Assembly: GCA_002504905.1 (NCBI GenBank)
Contig: DATY01000007.1
Span: 1 to 57,664, forward strand
Direction of reading: 5' to 3'
Length of the DNA: 57,664 bases
Source: Euryarchaeota archaeon UBA605
Lineage (GTDB): Archaea > Thermoplasmatota > Poseidoniia > Poseidoniales > Thalassarchaeaceae
Made by a program: the position numbers and the translations under genes. Of this stretch, positions 1 to 8,399 are shown piece by piece (within the stretch, counting starts at the first letter, position 1; each line of letters starts with the position of its first letter). The notes under the pieces are model-generated. The model had not been told where the DNA came from and did not search any database. It saw only the letters and a program-made list of their open reading frames with translations.

Positions 1-1785
1 GGAGATAGTTGGTCTGATTCTGATGAAGCAGCCTGTGGTACTGACTCCCTGAATTCAAGCTCAATTCCTACTGATACAGATGGAGATCGAACCTGTGATT
101 TGATAGATGAAGATGATGATAATGATGGATGGAGTGATGAAGATGAATCAAGCTGTGGCACAGACTCCTTGAATTCAAGCTCAATTCCTACTGATACAGA
201 TTCAGATAGTATTTGTAACCTTTTAGACTCTGATGATGATAATGATGGATGGAGTGATGAAGATGAATCAAGCTGTGGCACAGACTCCTTGAATTCAAGC
301 TCAATTCCTACTGATACAGATTCAGACAGCATCTGTGATCAGGTTGACTCTGATGATGATAATGATGGTTATTCTGATGAAAATGATACCTTTCCCCTAG
401 ATAATAGTGAATGGCAAGATAGCGATGGAGACGGAAGAGGAGACAATTCAGATTCTGATGACGATAATGATAATTGGACAGACTCAGAAGAATCTGAATG
501 TAATACTGATCCATTAAATGCTTCATCTATTCCATTGGATACAGATAATGATCACTTATGCAATATAGTAGATGATGATGATGATGGAGATGGAGTAATA
601 GACGAATTAGATTTATTCCCTGAAGATGCTAATGAAACTTCTGACTATGATTCAGATGGAATTGGAGATAATTCTGATGAAGATGATGACAATGATGGAT
701 GGCAGGACTCCGAAGAACAAACTTGTGGTTCTGAAAGTCAAAATATTAATTCAACACCTGAAGATTTTGATATGGATATGATTTGCGACATTATGGATAA
801 TGATGATGATAATGATAATGTAGATGATATAGTAGATGTCTTTCCTAAAGATTCAACTGAATGGTCAGATTTAGACTCAGATGGGATTGGAGATAATGCA
901 GATATCGATGACGATAATGATGGTTGGAATGATGCAGAAGAAATTATATGTGGAACAGAAGGAAATAATTCACAATCTATTCCTATTGATACTGACTTAG
1001 ATGGTGATTGTAATCCATTAGATCCGGATGATGATAATGATGGAGTCGAAGATTCAGATGACGCATTTCCTTTAGATTCCAATGAGAGTAACGATCTAGA
1101 TGGTGATGGAGTCGGAGATAATTCTGATGATGATAGAGACGGAGATAATGTCATTAATGAATTAGATATCTTTCCAGATAATCCTGATGAATCAATAGAT
1201 AATGATAATGATTTAATTGGAGATAATCAAGATTTAGATGACGATAATGATGGATGGAATGATAGTATTGAGATTGAATTAGGATATGATCCGCTAAATT
1301 CTAATGAATTTCCTATTGATACAGATAATGATGGAATTGAAAACAAAATAGATACTGATGATGATGGAGATGGCGTATCAGATTCTGATGAAGAAACATG
1401 TAAAACTGATCCATTAGATTTCAATTCAATTCCTACGGATTTTGATAATGATGGAATCTGTGATGAAGTAGATATCGATGATGATAATGATGGAGCATCG
1501 GATGATTTAGACGCATTTCCATTTGACCCAATAGAATATTCGGATTTAGACTTAGATGGAATCGGAGATAATGCTGATGATGATGATGATGGAGATGGTT
1601 GGACAGATTATCTCGAAAATAGGTGTTTTTCTAATCCTCAAGATGAAAATAGTTTGCCTTCAGATTCTGATGATGATGGAGTCTGTGATTCTATGGAATC
1701 TGAAAGTTCCTCAGGACTACCCGGATTTGGACTGATTAGCACTATTTGTATGATCGGAATAGCAGCATTCGCAAGAAGGAAATGA
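1..1785 (+). CDS. Thrombospondin-type-3-like calcium-binding repeat surface protein, 3' part with PGF-like C-terminal sorting tail
   Basis: The reading frame is open from base 1, so the 5' end lies outside the window; 594 codons are visible. The protein is a run of Asp-rich calcium-loop repeats (DxDxDGxxD type). Two units alternate: a roughly 40-residue unit with W, two Cys and an SIPTDTD motif, and a unit with FPxDxxEWxDxDxDGIGDN. The Cys pair per unit suggests disulfides outside the cell. The last 22 residues read LPGFG, a hydrophobic helix, then ARRK. This is the layout of PGF-CTERM signals processed by archaeosortase, so the protein is probably anchored to the cell surface through a lipid. 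No enzymatic domain is visible in this part. The stop codon abuts the tRNA-Asn gene on the other strand. The repeat and export calls are firm; the precise role (adhesion, surface coat) is unknown. Confidence 0.85.
   Translation, partial: GDSWSDSDEAACGTDSLNSSSIPTDTDGDRTCDLIDEDDDNDGWSDEDESSCGTDSLNSSSIPTDTDSDSICNLLDSDDDNDGWSDEDESSCGTDSLNSSSIPTDTDSDSICDQVDSDDDNDGYSDENDTFPLDNSEWQDSDGDGRGDNSDSDDDNDNWTDSEESECNTDPLNASSIPLDTDNDHLCNIVDDDDDGDGVIDELDLFPEDANETSDYDSDGIGDNSDEDDDNDGWQDSEEQTCGSESQNINSTPEDFDMDMICDIMDNDDDNDNVDDIVDVFPKDSTEWSDLDSDGIGDNADIDDDNDGWNDAEEIICGTEGNNSQSIPIDTDLDGDCNPLDPDDDNDGVEDSDDAFPLDSNESNDLDGDGVGDNSDDDRDGDNVINELDIFPDNPDESIDNDNDLIGDNQDLDDDNDGWNDSIEIELGYDPLNSNEFPIDTDNDGIENKIDTDDDGDGVSDSDEETCKTDPLDFNSIPTDFDNDGICDEVDIDDDNDGASDDLDAFPFDPIEYSDLDLDGIGDNADDDDDGDGWTDYLENRCFSNPQDENSLPSDSDDDGVCDSMESESSSGLPGFGLISTICMIGIAAFARRK
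112..326 (+). repeat. Near-identical 120-bp tandem repeat inside the surface-protein gene
   Basis: Bases 112-206 and 232-326 are identical over 95 bp, giving a 120-bp (40-codon) period. A third, more diverged copy starts near base 41, where 61-80 matches 181-200 exactly. Synonymous sites are also identical, which points to a recent in-frame duplication or gene conversion rather than selection on the protein alone. Confidence 0.9.
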
Positions 1786-1861
1786 TGGCGCCGACAGCAG
1801 GACTCGAACCTGCGACCTGTGGATTAACAGTCCACCGCTCCACCAACTAAGCTATGTCGGC
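1786..1861 (-). tRNA. tRNA-Asn (GTT anticodon)
   Basis: The reverse strand folds as a full tRNA. The acceptor stem GCCGACA pairs with TGTCGGC, the T-arm contains GGTTCGAGTCC, and the anticodon stem GTGGA/TCCAC encloses loop CTGTTAA with anticodon GTT. The discriminator is G and the CCA end is encoded (1786-1788). The 3' CCA directly touches the stop codon of the convergent surface-protein gene. It lies 31 bp downstream of the alkyltransferase-like gene on the same strand. Confidence 0.95.
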
Positions 1862-1892
1862 CTAACCTGCCGCCTGCTCAATCATTCATCAA

Positions 1893-2174
1893 TTAATCGG
1901 AAGTAAAGACACCTTCTTCATTGAGTAATTTTCTCTTGGTTTGAATTCCTCCATTACCACTGTAACCTCCAAGACTACCATCTGATCTAATTACTCTATG
2001 GCAAGGAATAGCTGGAGGGAATGGATTCTTTGCACAAGCATTGGCAACTGCCCTTGAAGATTTAGGATGTCCAATAGATTCAGCTATCTGTTTATATGTT
2101 CTAAATTCTCCATAAGGAATGCTCTTTAATTCATTCCATACCTTAATTTGAAATTCAGTACCGACTAAATTTAT
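1893..2174 (-). CDS. ogt: Methylated-DNA--protein-cysteine methyltransferase / alkyltransferase-like protein, ATA start
   Basis: This 93-residue protein matches the C-terminal domain of O6-alkylguanine-DNA alkyltransferases, which remove alkyl groups from guanine in a suicidal transfer to Cys. The visible family motifs are GTEFQIKVW at the start, IPYGEFRTYKQIA, the active-site motif PCHRVI, and GSLGGYSGNGGIQTKRKLL. The Cys is present, so it is an MGMT-type protein rather than a Cys-less ATL, but it lacks the N-terminal domain of full MGMT. No ATG, GTG or TTG exists in frame between the upstream TAG and the conserved region. The Shine-Dalgarno GGAGTGA (2179-2185) overlaps the guaA-B stop, and 4 nt later lies ATA at 2174, giving M-N-L-V-G-T. 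A start at ATT (2177) is the alternative. It is probably translated by coupling to guaA-B. The identity is secure; the start is inferred. Confidence 0.85.
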   Translation of the reverse strand: MNLVGTEFQIKVWNELKSIPYGEFRTYKQIAESIGHPKSSRAVANACAKNPFPPAIPCHRVIRSDGSLGGYSGNGGIQTKRKLLNEEGVFTSD

Positions 2175-2178
2175 AATC

Positions 2179-2185
2179 TCACTCC
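2179..2185 (-). promoter_or_regulatory. Shine-Dalgarno deciding the ATA start of the alkyltransferase-like gene
   Basis: GGAGTGA on the minus strand overlaps the TGA stop of guaA-B. It sits exactly 4 nt before ATA, the same spacing seen upstream of argS, lipB, gcvPB and folB in this window. Confidence 0.55.
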
Positions 2186-3132
2186 CATTCTATTGTGCCA
2201 GGAGGTTTGTGAGTAATATCATAAACAACACGGTTCACTTGCCCTTTTAGAGCATTTGTGATTTCAGTACTAATGGATGATAGTATTTCATGAGGTATTG
2301 GAGAATACTTTGCACTCATACCATCAAGACTAGTAACTGCTCTCACTACTACTGTTTCACCATGAACTCTGACATCTCCATGTACACCAACTGAGCGAAC
2401 CGGTAGCAGAGCAGCAAAATATTGCCAAGGTAGATCACACTTACCTGCTGAGGCGGCATCTTGAAGTCTCGTTTCCACTATATGACAGGCTTCCCTACAA
2501 GCTTCAACTCTTTCTTTAGTTAAATTTCCAAGCACCCTTACTGCTAAACCTGGGCCAGGAAAAGGTTGTCTTTCACTAGATTTAATATTTAGAACACGGG
2601 CTATTGAACGAACCTCATCTTTGTAAAATTCACGTAATGGTTCTACAATTACTAATTCAAAATCATCTGGAAGGCCGCCTACATTGTGATGAGATTTAAT
2701 CACATCACGTTCACCACCGCCTGATTCAATCCAATCCGGAGCAATGGTTCCTTGAACTAAGAATTTAGCACCACATAATTTTTTTTCATCTTCAAAAACA
2801 CGAATAAACTGCTCACCAATAATTTTTCTTTTTTCTTCAGGATCAGTAATTCCTTCTAACTCTCTGAAAAACCTATCAGACGCATCTACGACTTTCAAAT
2901 TAATACCCATTTCCAGAAACATCTCTGCGACCTCGATGCTCTCATTTTTCCTCATAAATCCTGTGTCAACATAGACGCAATGTAGAAGACTTCCCACTGC
3001 ACGATGGGCCAGAACCGCTGCAACTGATGAATCAATACCACCTGAACAAGCAATAATTGCTGTATCGTCTATTTTGCTTTGTAATGACTCAACTGCTTCG
3101 TCTATCAACATCTGAGTTTGCATAAAACTCAT
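2179..3132 (-). CDS. guaAB: GMP synthase, ATP-pyrophosphatase subunit (subunit B)
   Basis: This subunit adenylates XMP and aminates it to GMP. The P-loop motif SGGIDSS is at residues 30-36, followed by the typical YVDTGFMRKNE. The C-terminal dimerization domain includes the RPFPGPGLAVRVLG-type segment and the end DITHKPPGTIEWE. At 317 residues there is only the synthetase half. Archaea usually encode the glutamine amidotransferase half as a separate gene, which is not in this window. The start ATG overlaps the purE stop by 4 bp, so purE-guaAB-ogt form one transcription unit. Neighbouring purE fits a purine-synthesis role. Confidence 0.95.
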   Translation of the reverse strand: MSFMQTQMLIDEAVESLQSKIDDTAIIACSGGIDSSVAAVLAHRAVGSLLHCVYVDTGFMRKNESIEVAEMFLEMGINLKVVDASDRFFRELEGITDPEEKRKIIGEQFIRVFEDEKKLCGAKFLVQGTIAPDWIESGGGERDVIKSHHNVGGLPDDFELVIVEPLREFYKDEVRSIARVLNIKSSERQPFPGPGLAVRVLGNLTKERVEACREACHIVETRLQDAASAGKCDLPWQYFAALLPVRSVGVHGDVRVHGETVVVRAVTSLDGMSAKYSPIPHEILSSISTEITNALKGQVNRVVYDITHKPPGTIEWE

Positions 3133-3605
3133 TCACCTCTAAGTGATTCATCATCCGAAATAACCTTTGCAGTTTTCATCACTCTCCATGCGTCATATTT
3201 TCTTGCTAAGTCTGTATTAGTCAATGCAAGCATTTGCACTGCTAATGCTCCAGCATTATCTCCTCTATCTACACCAACTGTTGCTACTGGCATACCTGGA
3301 GGCATTTGGACAATGGAAAGAAGACTATCTAGAGGAACTTTACCACCTACAGGGACTCCAATTACTGGTAGTGTTGTCATCGAAGCAATCACTCCCGGTA
3401 GGGCTGCTGCCATTCCAGCCATTCCGATAAAAACTCTACATCCTGATTCTATAGAAGATTCAATTACAGATTCGAGAAATTTTGGGGCACGATGAGCTGA
3501 GGCAACTCTAACTTCATGAGATATAGAGAACTCATCTAAAACTGAAACACACTTATTGGCTACTGGCAAATCCGACTTGGAACCTAAGATTATACATACA
3601 TCCAT
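3129..3605 (-). CDS. purE: N5-carboxyaminoimidazole ribonucleotide mutase (PurE)
   Basis: PurE interconverts N5-CAIR and CAIR in de novo purine synthesis. The protein is 158 residues, normal for the family. It starts MDVCIILGSKSDLP and has the substrate-binding RVASAHRAP motif near residues 33-41. Further conserved segments are GMAGMAAALPGVIA, LPVIGVPV and the MPPGMPVATVGVD loop. The SAHR form is that of class I (bacterial/archaeal) enzymes, which normally need PurK to make N5-CAIR; no purK is visible here. It is the first gene of a minus-strand operon with guaAB. Confidence 0.95.
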   Translation of the reverse strand: MDVCIILGSKSDLPVANKCVSVLDEFSISHEVRVASAHRAPKFLESVIESSIESGCRVFIGMAGMAAALPGVIASMTTLPVIGVPVGGKVPLDSLLSIVQMPPGMPVATVGVDRGDNAGALAVQMLALTNTDLARKYDAWRVMKTAKVISDDESLRGE

Positions 3606-3661
3606 GTACCTGCGGTATGAGTACGGTTCAAATGCCTGCCGTATAGCAGATTAGAGAAAAA

Positions 3662-4516
3662 TCATTCTTCTTCAATTTCTCTGATTAAAAAATCAGGCCA
3701 TTTTTCACCATTATTTTTCATGGGAGGAGATGAAAGGAAAATTTCAATTTGAGGATTTGAAGAGAAATTAATATTAAATGGGTCATGAATTATTCGATTA
3801 CGAAAAACCATACTAAATGCTATGAATCTAAAGTTTCTAAATGAGATTCCTGTTAATTCCGCGGAGTAAAAACCAAGACCATCAGATTTAGTTGCAATAA
3901 GTCCATTCCTAAATCTATTAGTAGAAATTTCCCATTCTTGACTGATTGTTTCTTGAGGTATGAAAGATGAAGAAATAGGTAATAACCATCTAGAAGAATT
4001 GACTTTTAATGAATCACCAATATTTCTAATTGTTCTAAACCATGCGGTAAAAAAGAAAAAAAATCCTATCCAGCCCAATTTAGTATCAATTATAATATGT
4101 AAGATAAAAAATATTATACCTAGGAAGAAACTAATATAATCTAGAGGGAATAATGTGAATTTCTCATTATTAGCATTAGAAAACCAAAGAAATGGTATTA
4201 ATGTTAAAGACCATGAAATCGAAAATAATATTATCGCTAATAATTGATCATTAATTGGGGTTTTTTCAGGAAAAATCAAAGGAACTATGCTGGCGATTAG
4301 AAAAAATAGTGACCAAGCAGAAGTATAAAGAATTCGTGGGCCAACGGGTTGAAGCCTCTGCCGTATCCAACCGATTCCACCTTGATTAGGATCTGTAGAA
4401 ACCCAAGATTTTGGAGGATTCAGATCCCCTATTCTCGTAACTAATAATCTGCCTTCAGAATTAGGCCACCAGGAAGAATCACCGAGTAACCAATGCTGTT
4501 CTTTGCCTACAACCAC
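3662..4516 (-). CDS. Hypothetical membrane protein with four predicted helices
   Basis: I do not recognise the family. The 284-residue protein begins with about 75 polar residues rich in Trp and Gly, with no obvious signal peptide. Four hydrophobic segments follow, at roughly residues 85-105, 112-132, 150-170 and 172-185; the last contains an unusual run of Phe. A soluble C-terminal half of about 95 residues ends in acidic residues. The helices make it an integral membrane protein. It lies between gcvPB and purE on the same strand but with gaps of 41 and 56 bp, so operon membership is uncertain. No catalytic motif is visible. Confidence 0.7.
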   Translation of the reverse strand: MVVGKEQHWLLGDSSWWPNSEGRLLVTRIGDLNPPKSWVSTDPNQGGIGWIRQRLQPVGPRILYTSAWSLFFLIASIVPLIFPEKTPINDQLLAIILFSISWSLTLIPFLWFSNANNEKFTLFPLDYISFFLGIIFFILHIIIDTKLGWIGFFFFFTAWFRTIRNIGDSLKVNSSRWLLPISSSFIPQETISQEWEISTNRFRNGLIATKSDGLGFYSAELTGISFRNFRFIAFSMVFRNRIIHDPFNINFSSNPQIEIFLSSPPMKNNGEKWPDFLIREIEEE

Positions 4517-4557
4517 AATAGTCCGAGAGAGTCATTGTTCTAGTTTCTTCTCCAGTT

Positions 4558-6072
4558 TCATTCACTATTATTACCCGGGTGTCTAAGAATAAGATTTCTA
4601 GCAGCCCATACTTCATCAACTCGTGAAACATCTGTAGTGTATGGGGCACCTTTGATAATCTCTGGATCCTCAGTTAAGACATTCAGGAAATCTTTTGCGA
4701 ACTTATCTAATACTTCTTTAGATTCAGTTTCAGTAGGTTCAATCATCAAGCATTCAGGTACAATCATTGGAAAGTAAAGAGTAGGAGCCATTACACCATA
4801 ATCGAGCAACCTCTTGGCTATATCTTTTCCAGTAACACCGACTTTATTTTTCATATCAATCATAGATAATGTAAACTCATGCATAACGAAATCAGTTGGG
4901 GCCCCATCAGAAGGCATTGCATGTATTTTTGATAGAACCTCATTATCAGGATTCATTATTTTGTAGCGGAGATAATTAGCATTCAAAACAGCATGCTCAG
5001 ACATTCTTTCCAGTTCTCTACCGTATCTCCTGTAGAAGGCCCAACATCGGACCACTGCGCCAGCATTTCCGTGCCACTGCTGAACCTTACCAATTGTCTT
5101 TTCAGGTGAAATCCAGCTATACCAGAAGCCATCACCAACTCCTTCAGAATCATTCGGTGTAATTTCACGCCTTGAGGCAAGTGGAGATGGTAGATATCTG
5201 GAAAGATGTTTTTTCACACCAATTGGTCCGCTACCTGGCCCCCCCCCACCATGTGGTTGACTGAATGTTTTGTGTAAATTATAATGAACAGCATCGAAAC
5301 CCATTAAACCAGGATCTGTTTTGCCAATAATTGCATTAAAATTTGCCCCATCGTAATACATTTGCCCACCTGCTGAATGAACAATCTCTGATGCTCTGGC
5401 AATTTCTGGTTCAAAGACTCCTAGAGTTGATGGATTTGTAATCATCATTGCGGCTGTATCATCACCCACGACTGATTGTAAAGCTTCCAAGTCAATTCGA
5501 CCATCATCACCACTCGGAATCTCAATGATATCATATCCACACATTGATGCTGATGCAGGGTTAGTTCCATGTGCAGAATCAGGAACTATGACTTTGTTCC
5601 TATGACCTTCGCCTCTTTCACGGTGATACTCCTGAATGCAGCGTATTGCAGTAAATTCACCCTGTGCACCAGCTACAGGCTGCAAAGTCACTTGATCCAT
5701 TCCTGAACATACCGCAAGCATTTCCTGCATTTCGTAAAAAATAGAAAGAATTCCTTGTATTTGATGCTCCGGTTGTAATGGGTGCATTCTATCTATACCT
5801 GGTAAATTTACAATTTTTTCATTAACTCTTGGATTATGCTTCATCGTACATGAACCAAGAGGATAAAATCCCGTATCGATACCAAAATTTCTTCTTGACA
5901 GCCATGTATAATGACGTACTAATTCTGGTTCACTAGCACGAGGCCATGCAGGAGGGCTACTTCTGAGCATAGATTTGGGAATTGTTTCCAATATTTCTGA
6001 GTCAGATAGAATAGGTTTGGGTTGTGACCATCCAGCATTTGGAGAACCATTGAATGAAAATATATCGCTCAA
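4558..6072 (-). CDS. gcvPB: Glycine dehydrogenase (decarboxylating) subunit 2
   Basis: This is the PLP-carrying half of the split P-protein of the glycine cleavage system, which decarboxylates glycine and passes aminomethyl to lipoyl-GcvH. The PLP lysine is K268 in HYNLHKTFSQPHGGGGPG. Other family motifs are PLGSCTMKHNPR near residue 71, DSAHGTNPASA and MMITNPSTLGVFE. At 504 residues it has the usual length. The start is TTG, set by GAGGTGA 4 nt upstream, and overlaps the end of gcvPA by 4 bp, so the two subunits are co-translated. Besides gcvT nearby, the H protein is not in the window; the L protein could be the dihydrolipoamide dehydrogenase at 39158. Confidence 0.95.
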   Translation of the reverse strand: MSDIFSFNGSPNAGWSQPKPILSDSEILETIPKSMLRSSPPAWPRASEPELVRHYTWLSRRNFGIDTGFYPLGSCTMKHNPRVNEKIVNLPGIDRMHPLQPEHQIQGILSIFYEMQEMLAVCSGMDQVTLQPVAGAQGEFTAIRCIQEYHRERGEGHRNKVIVPDSAHGTNPASASMCGYDIIEIPSGDDGRIDLEALQSVVGDDTAAMMITNPSTLGVFEPEIARASEIVHSAGGQMYYDGANFNAIIGKTDPGLMGFDAVHYNLHKTFSQPHGGGGPGSGPIGVKKHLSRYLPSPLASRREITPNDSEGVGDGFWYSWISPEKTIGKVQQWHGNAGAVVRCWAFYRRYGRELERMSEHAVLNANYLRYKIMNPDNEVLSKIHAMPSDGAPTDFVMHEFTLSMIDMKNKVGVTGKDIAKRLLDYGVMAPTLYFPMIVPECLMIEPTETESKEVLDKFAKDFLNVLTEDPEIIKGAPYTTDVSRVDEVWAARNLILRHPGNNSE

Positions 6073-7436
6073 TTCATCACCTCATTAATCCATTCATTAA
6101 CAACCGAAACTAAAGAAGATATGTCATTATCACTCGTTCTTTCATCACATCCAACCAAAATACATGAGGAGTGAGATTCCCACCACAATCCCAAAGGAAA
6201 ACCAGCTATTACTCCCTTGGAATCCATGAAGGCGATTGCTTTCTCGGAGTCTCCAGGAACTTTGATTACAAACTCTCTAAAATTAGATGAATTTGGATGA
6301 AGTAGTTCTACCCCTTCGATTGAAAGAAGGGCTTTTTTGGTAGTTTCTGTTGTTGCTGCGACCCTTTTAGATAAGACTGTGATTCCATCAGGACCCAACA
6401 AAGACATATGCATAGCACCCATTAAAGCAATTAGAGTCTCATTGGAGCAAATATTGGAGGTTGCTCTGTGTCTCCTAATGTGTTGCTCTCGAGTAGATAA
6501 TGTCAATGTGAATGCTTTCTGTTCATTAGTATCATGAGTAAGTCCCACAATTCTTCCAGGCATTTGTCTGATATAGTTATCATTACATGCGAATATTCCA
6601 TAAATAGGTCCACCAAAAGTAGGCCCTATTCCAAACGGCTGACCCTCTCCGACTACAATATCTGCGCCCCAGTCACCTGGTGGAGAAACGAGACCCAGAG
6701 AAACTGCGTCTACACCAACAATTAGAGCGGTATTATTTCCAATTATTTCCTTAAGTTGCATTAATCCTTCATCTAATATTCCGAAAGAGTTTGGCTGTTC
6801 AACATAAACTGCACATGAACCATTTGCAATTTTAGCAGCGTTAATGTCTAAATGTCCATTTTTATCATGTTTGAGAATATTGAGATTTATCCCTGAACCT
6901 TGAACATAATTTTCAATTACAGACATTCTATGTGGCGGTACGAGTTCAGAAACATAGATAGTATCTTTCTGAATTGCTTTTTTATTATGAACTCTTACTG
7001 CGCAAGTTATAGCTTCGGCTGCAGAAGTAGATGCATCATACATACTAACATTGGAAATAGGTAAATTTACCAATTCAGAAATCATTGTTTGAAACTCCCA
7101 CATTGCCTGGAGCATTCCCTGGCTAACTTCTGCCTGATAAGGCGTGTATGAAGTTAGGAATTCGCCACGTGTTGCCAACATTCCAACCATAGTGGGAACA
7201 AAATTCCTAGAGAGTCCTGCGGATAGGAAGGAAGGACGTGAATCTAAATCAACATTAGAGCCGAGAAGATGTTGAGCATCTCTCCAGATTTCTTCCTCAG
7301 ATTGAGGCGCTGGAAGAGGAAGAGGTTCCTTCCTTCTAACTTCCTCAGGAATATTAGAAAACAGTTCATCTATCGAATTTAGCCCCATTACAGAGAGCAT
7401 TTCGTGTTCGCGACCTAAATTGGGAAGTTGATCCAT
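6069..7436 (-). CDS. gcvPA: Glycine dehydrogenase (decarboxylating) subunit 1
   Basis: This is the other half of the heterotetrameric P-protein. The 455 residues are typical of GcvPA. Recognisable segments are FLSAGLSRNFVPTMV, SYTPYQAEVSQGMLQA, MYDASTSAAEA, VGEGQPFGIGPTFGGP and the REQHIRRHRATSNICSNE region. It is the fold relative of GcvPB but lacks the PLP lysine, which agrees with family knowledge. It starts with ATG after GGGTGA and a slightly longer spacer. It is the first gene of the gcvPA-gcvPB unit and is divergent from an SDR-like gene across about 120 bp, which probably holds both promoters. Confidence 0.95.
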   Translation of the reverse strand: MDQLPNLGREHEMLSVMGLNSIDELFSNIPEEVRRKEPLPLPAPQSEEEIWRDAQHLLGSNVDLDSRPSFLSAGLSRNFVPTMVGMLATRGEFLTSYTPYQAEVSQGMLQAMWEFQTMISELVNLPISNVSMYDASTSAAEAITCAVRVHNKKAIQKDTIYVSELVPPHRMSVIENYVQGSGINLNILKHDKNGHLDINAAKIANGSCAVYVEQPNSFGILDEGLMQLKEIIGNNTALIVGVDAVSLGLVSPPGDWGADIVVGEGQPFGIGPTFGGPIYGIFACNDNYIRQMPGRIVGLTHDTNEQKAFTLTLSTREQHIRRHRATSNICSNETLIALMGAMHMSLLGPDGITVLSKRVAATTETTKKALLSIEGVELLHPNSSNFREFVIKVPGDSEKAIAFMDSKGVIAGFPLGLWWESHSSCILVGCDERTSDNDISSLVSVVNEWINEVMN

Positions 7437-7559
7437 TCGCCTATCACCCGTTCCTTACACTTTCTGGATGTCAAATAATGACTTAATTGTTCGTTGGTGG
7501 AATCTATACACCGGACCGATATCCTCTTATTGTTTAGGAACCAGTCGAGGCATGTTAGA

Positions 7560-8399
7560 ATGAAGGTTGCCATCACTGCGTCAGATACTTTTGTAGCACC
7601 ATATATAGTGGAAATGCTGGGTAATGCAGCTGTAATTATTCCAGATGAAGCCATTAAGGATCAACTGACTATTGATGCTTTACTGACTCCATGTAGTGCT
7701 CTAATTCATATCAATTCAAGACCTGCTGAATCATCACTTGAAAGAAATGATAGACAAACAAAATTGGAAATGATGAATGCGGCAAGACCAATTTTAGATG
7801 CTGTAGATAGGCACGGAAGTATTCACTTAATTATTGTAGGTACTCTTAGAGTTCATCCCCAATGGGAACCAGGAGAACCATTCTATGGATTGGATTCTAC
7901 CTTGGCCCCTAGGGATACCGCTGCTGAGGGGCAGCTTTGGATGGAAGAAAATGCATTAGATAGAGCTCATTCTGAAAAACCAGTCAGTGTCATTAGGGCT
8001 TCAAATGTACAAGGAGTTCCACTTACTGGACCTCCAGGAAATGGAATCTTACACCGCTGGGCTAGAGAATGTCAGATTGGATGGATCAATGTTCCAGGTG
8101 ACGGCTCAAATCCTAAAGATTTCATTCATATTGAAGATTTGATACAAGTAATTGGCGGAATAATTGAGAACCCACCATTAACTAGAGAAGAGATTGCAGT
8201 TGGTTCTGGAAAAGGAATTTCTATGCAAGATCTAGCAAATATATACAATTCAAAAACAGGCTGTGAGATTGAACTAAATCAAAATGATGATGATGAAGTA
8301 TTTGGACTAGTGGATGCATGGGTTTTGGAAGAAAGGCTAGGATTCAGACCCAGAATAAGTCTTGATGAGATGATAGAGGAAGCTTTTGAAGTAACTTAA
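7560..8399 (+). CDS. Extended-SDR (NAD-dependent epimerase/dehydratase)-like protein with degenerate cofactor site
   Basis: The 279-residue protein has the overall plan of sugar-nucleotide epimerases. The C-terminal half contains VIRASNVQGVP and GDGSNPKDFIHIEDL, the counterpart of GDGxxxRDFIYVDD. However, the N-terminal segment lacks the GxxGxxG dinucleotide motif, reading ITASDTFVAPYIVEM instead. The YxxxK active site is also not recognisable. It may therefore have lost oxidoreductase activity or bind a different ligand. The chosen ATG (MKVAIT) is where homology begins. No Shine-Dalgarno is visible, so a leaderless transcript is likely. It converges with the EF-hand gene, overlapping by 4 bp at the stop codons. 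The substrate is unknown. Confidence 0.75.
   Translation: MKVAITASDTFVAPYIVEMLGNAAVIIPDEAIKDQLTIDALLTPCSALIHINSRPAESSLERNDRQTKLEMMNAARPILDAVDRHGSIHLIIVGTLRVHPQWEPGEPFYGLDSTLAPRDTAAEGQLWMEENALDRAHSEKPVSVIRASNVQGVPLTGPPGNGILHRWARECQIGWINVPGDGSNPKDFIHIEDLIQVIGGIIENPPLTREEIAVGSGKGISMQDLANIYNSKTGCEIELNQNDDDEVFGLVDAWVLEERLGFRPRISLDEMIEEAFEVT

Noticed and set aside
308..1424. Ser- or His-rich open frames antisense to the Asp-rich repeats
   Set aside because: Repeats of GAT codons keep the opposite strand open by composition; the products are low-complexity and have no start signals or homology.
1..1700. Regular repeats that might suggest a CRISPR array
   Set aside because: The repeats are in-frame protein repeats of 120 bp without unique spacers of constant length.
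3118..3495. Plus-strand open frame over purE
   Set aside because: The minus-strand frame encodes a complete, well-conserved PurE; the plus-strand product has no recognisable features.
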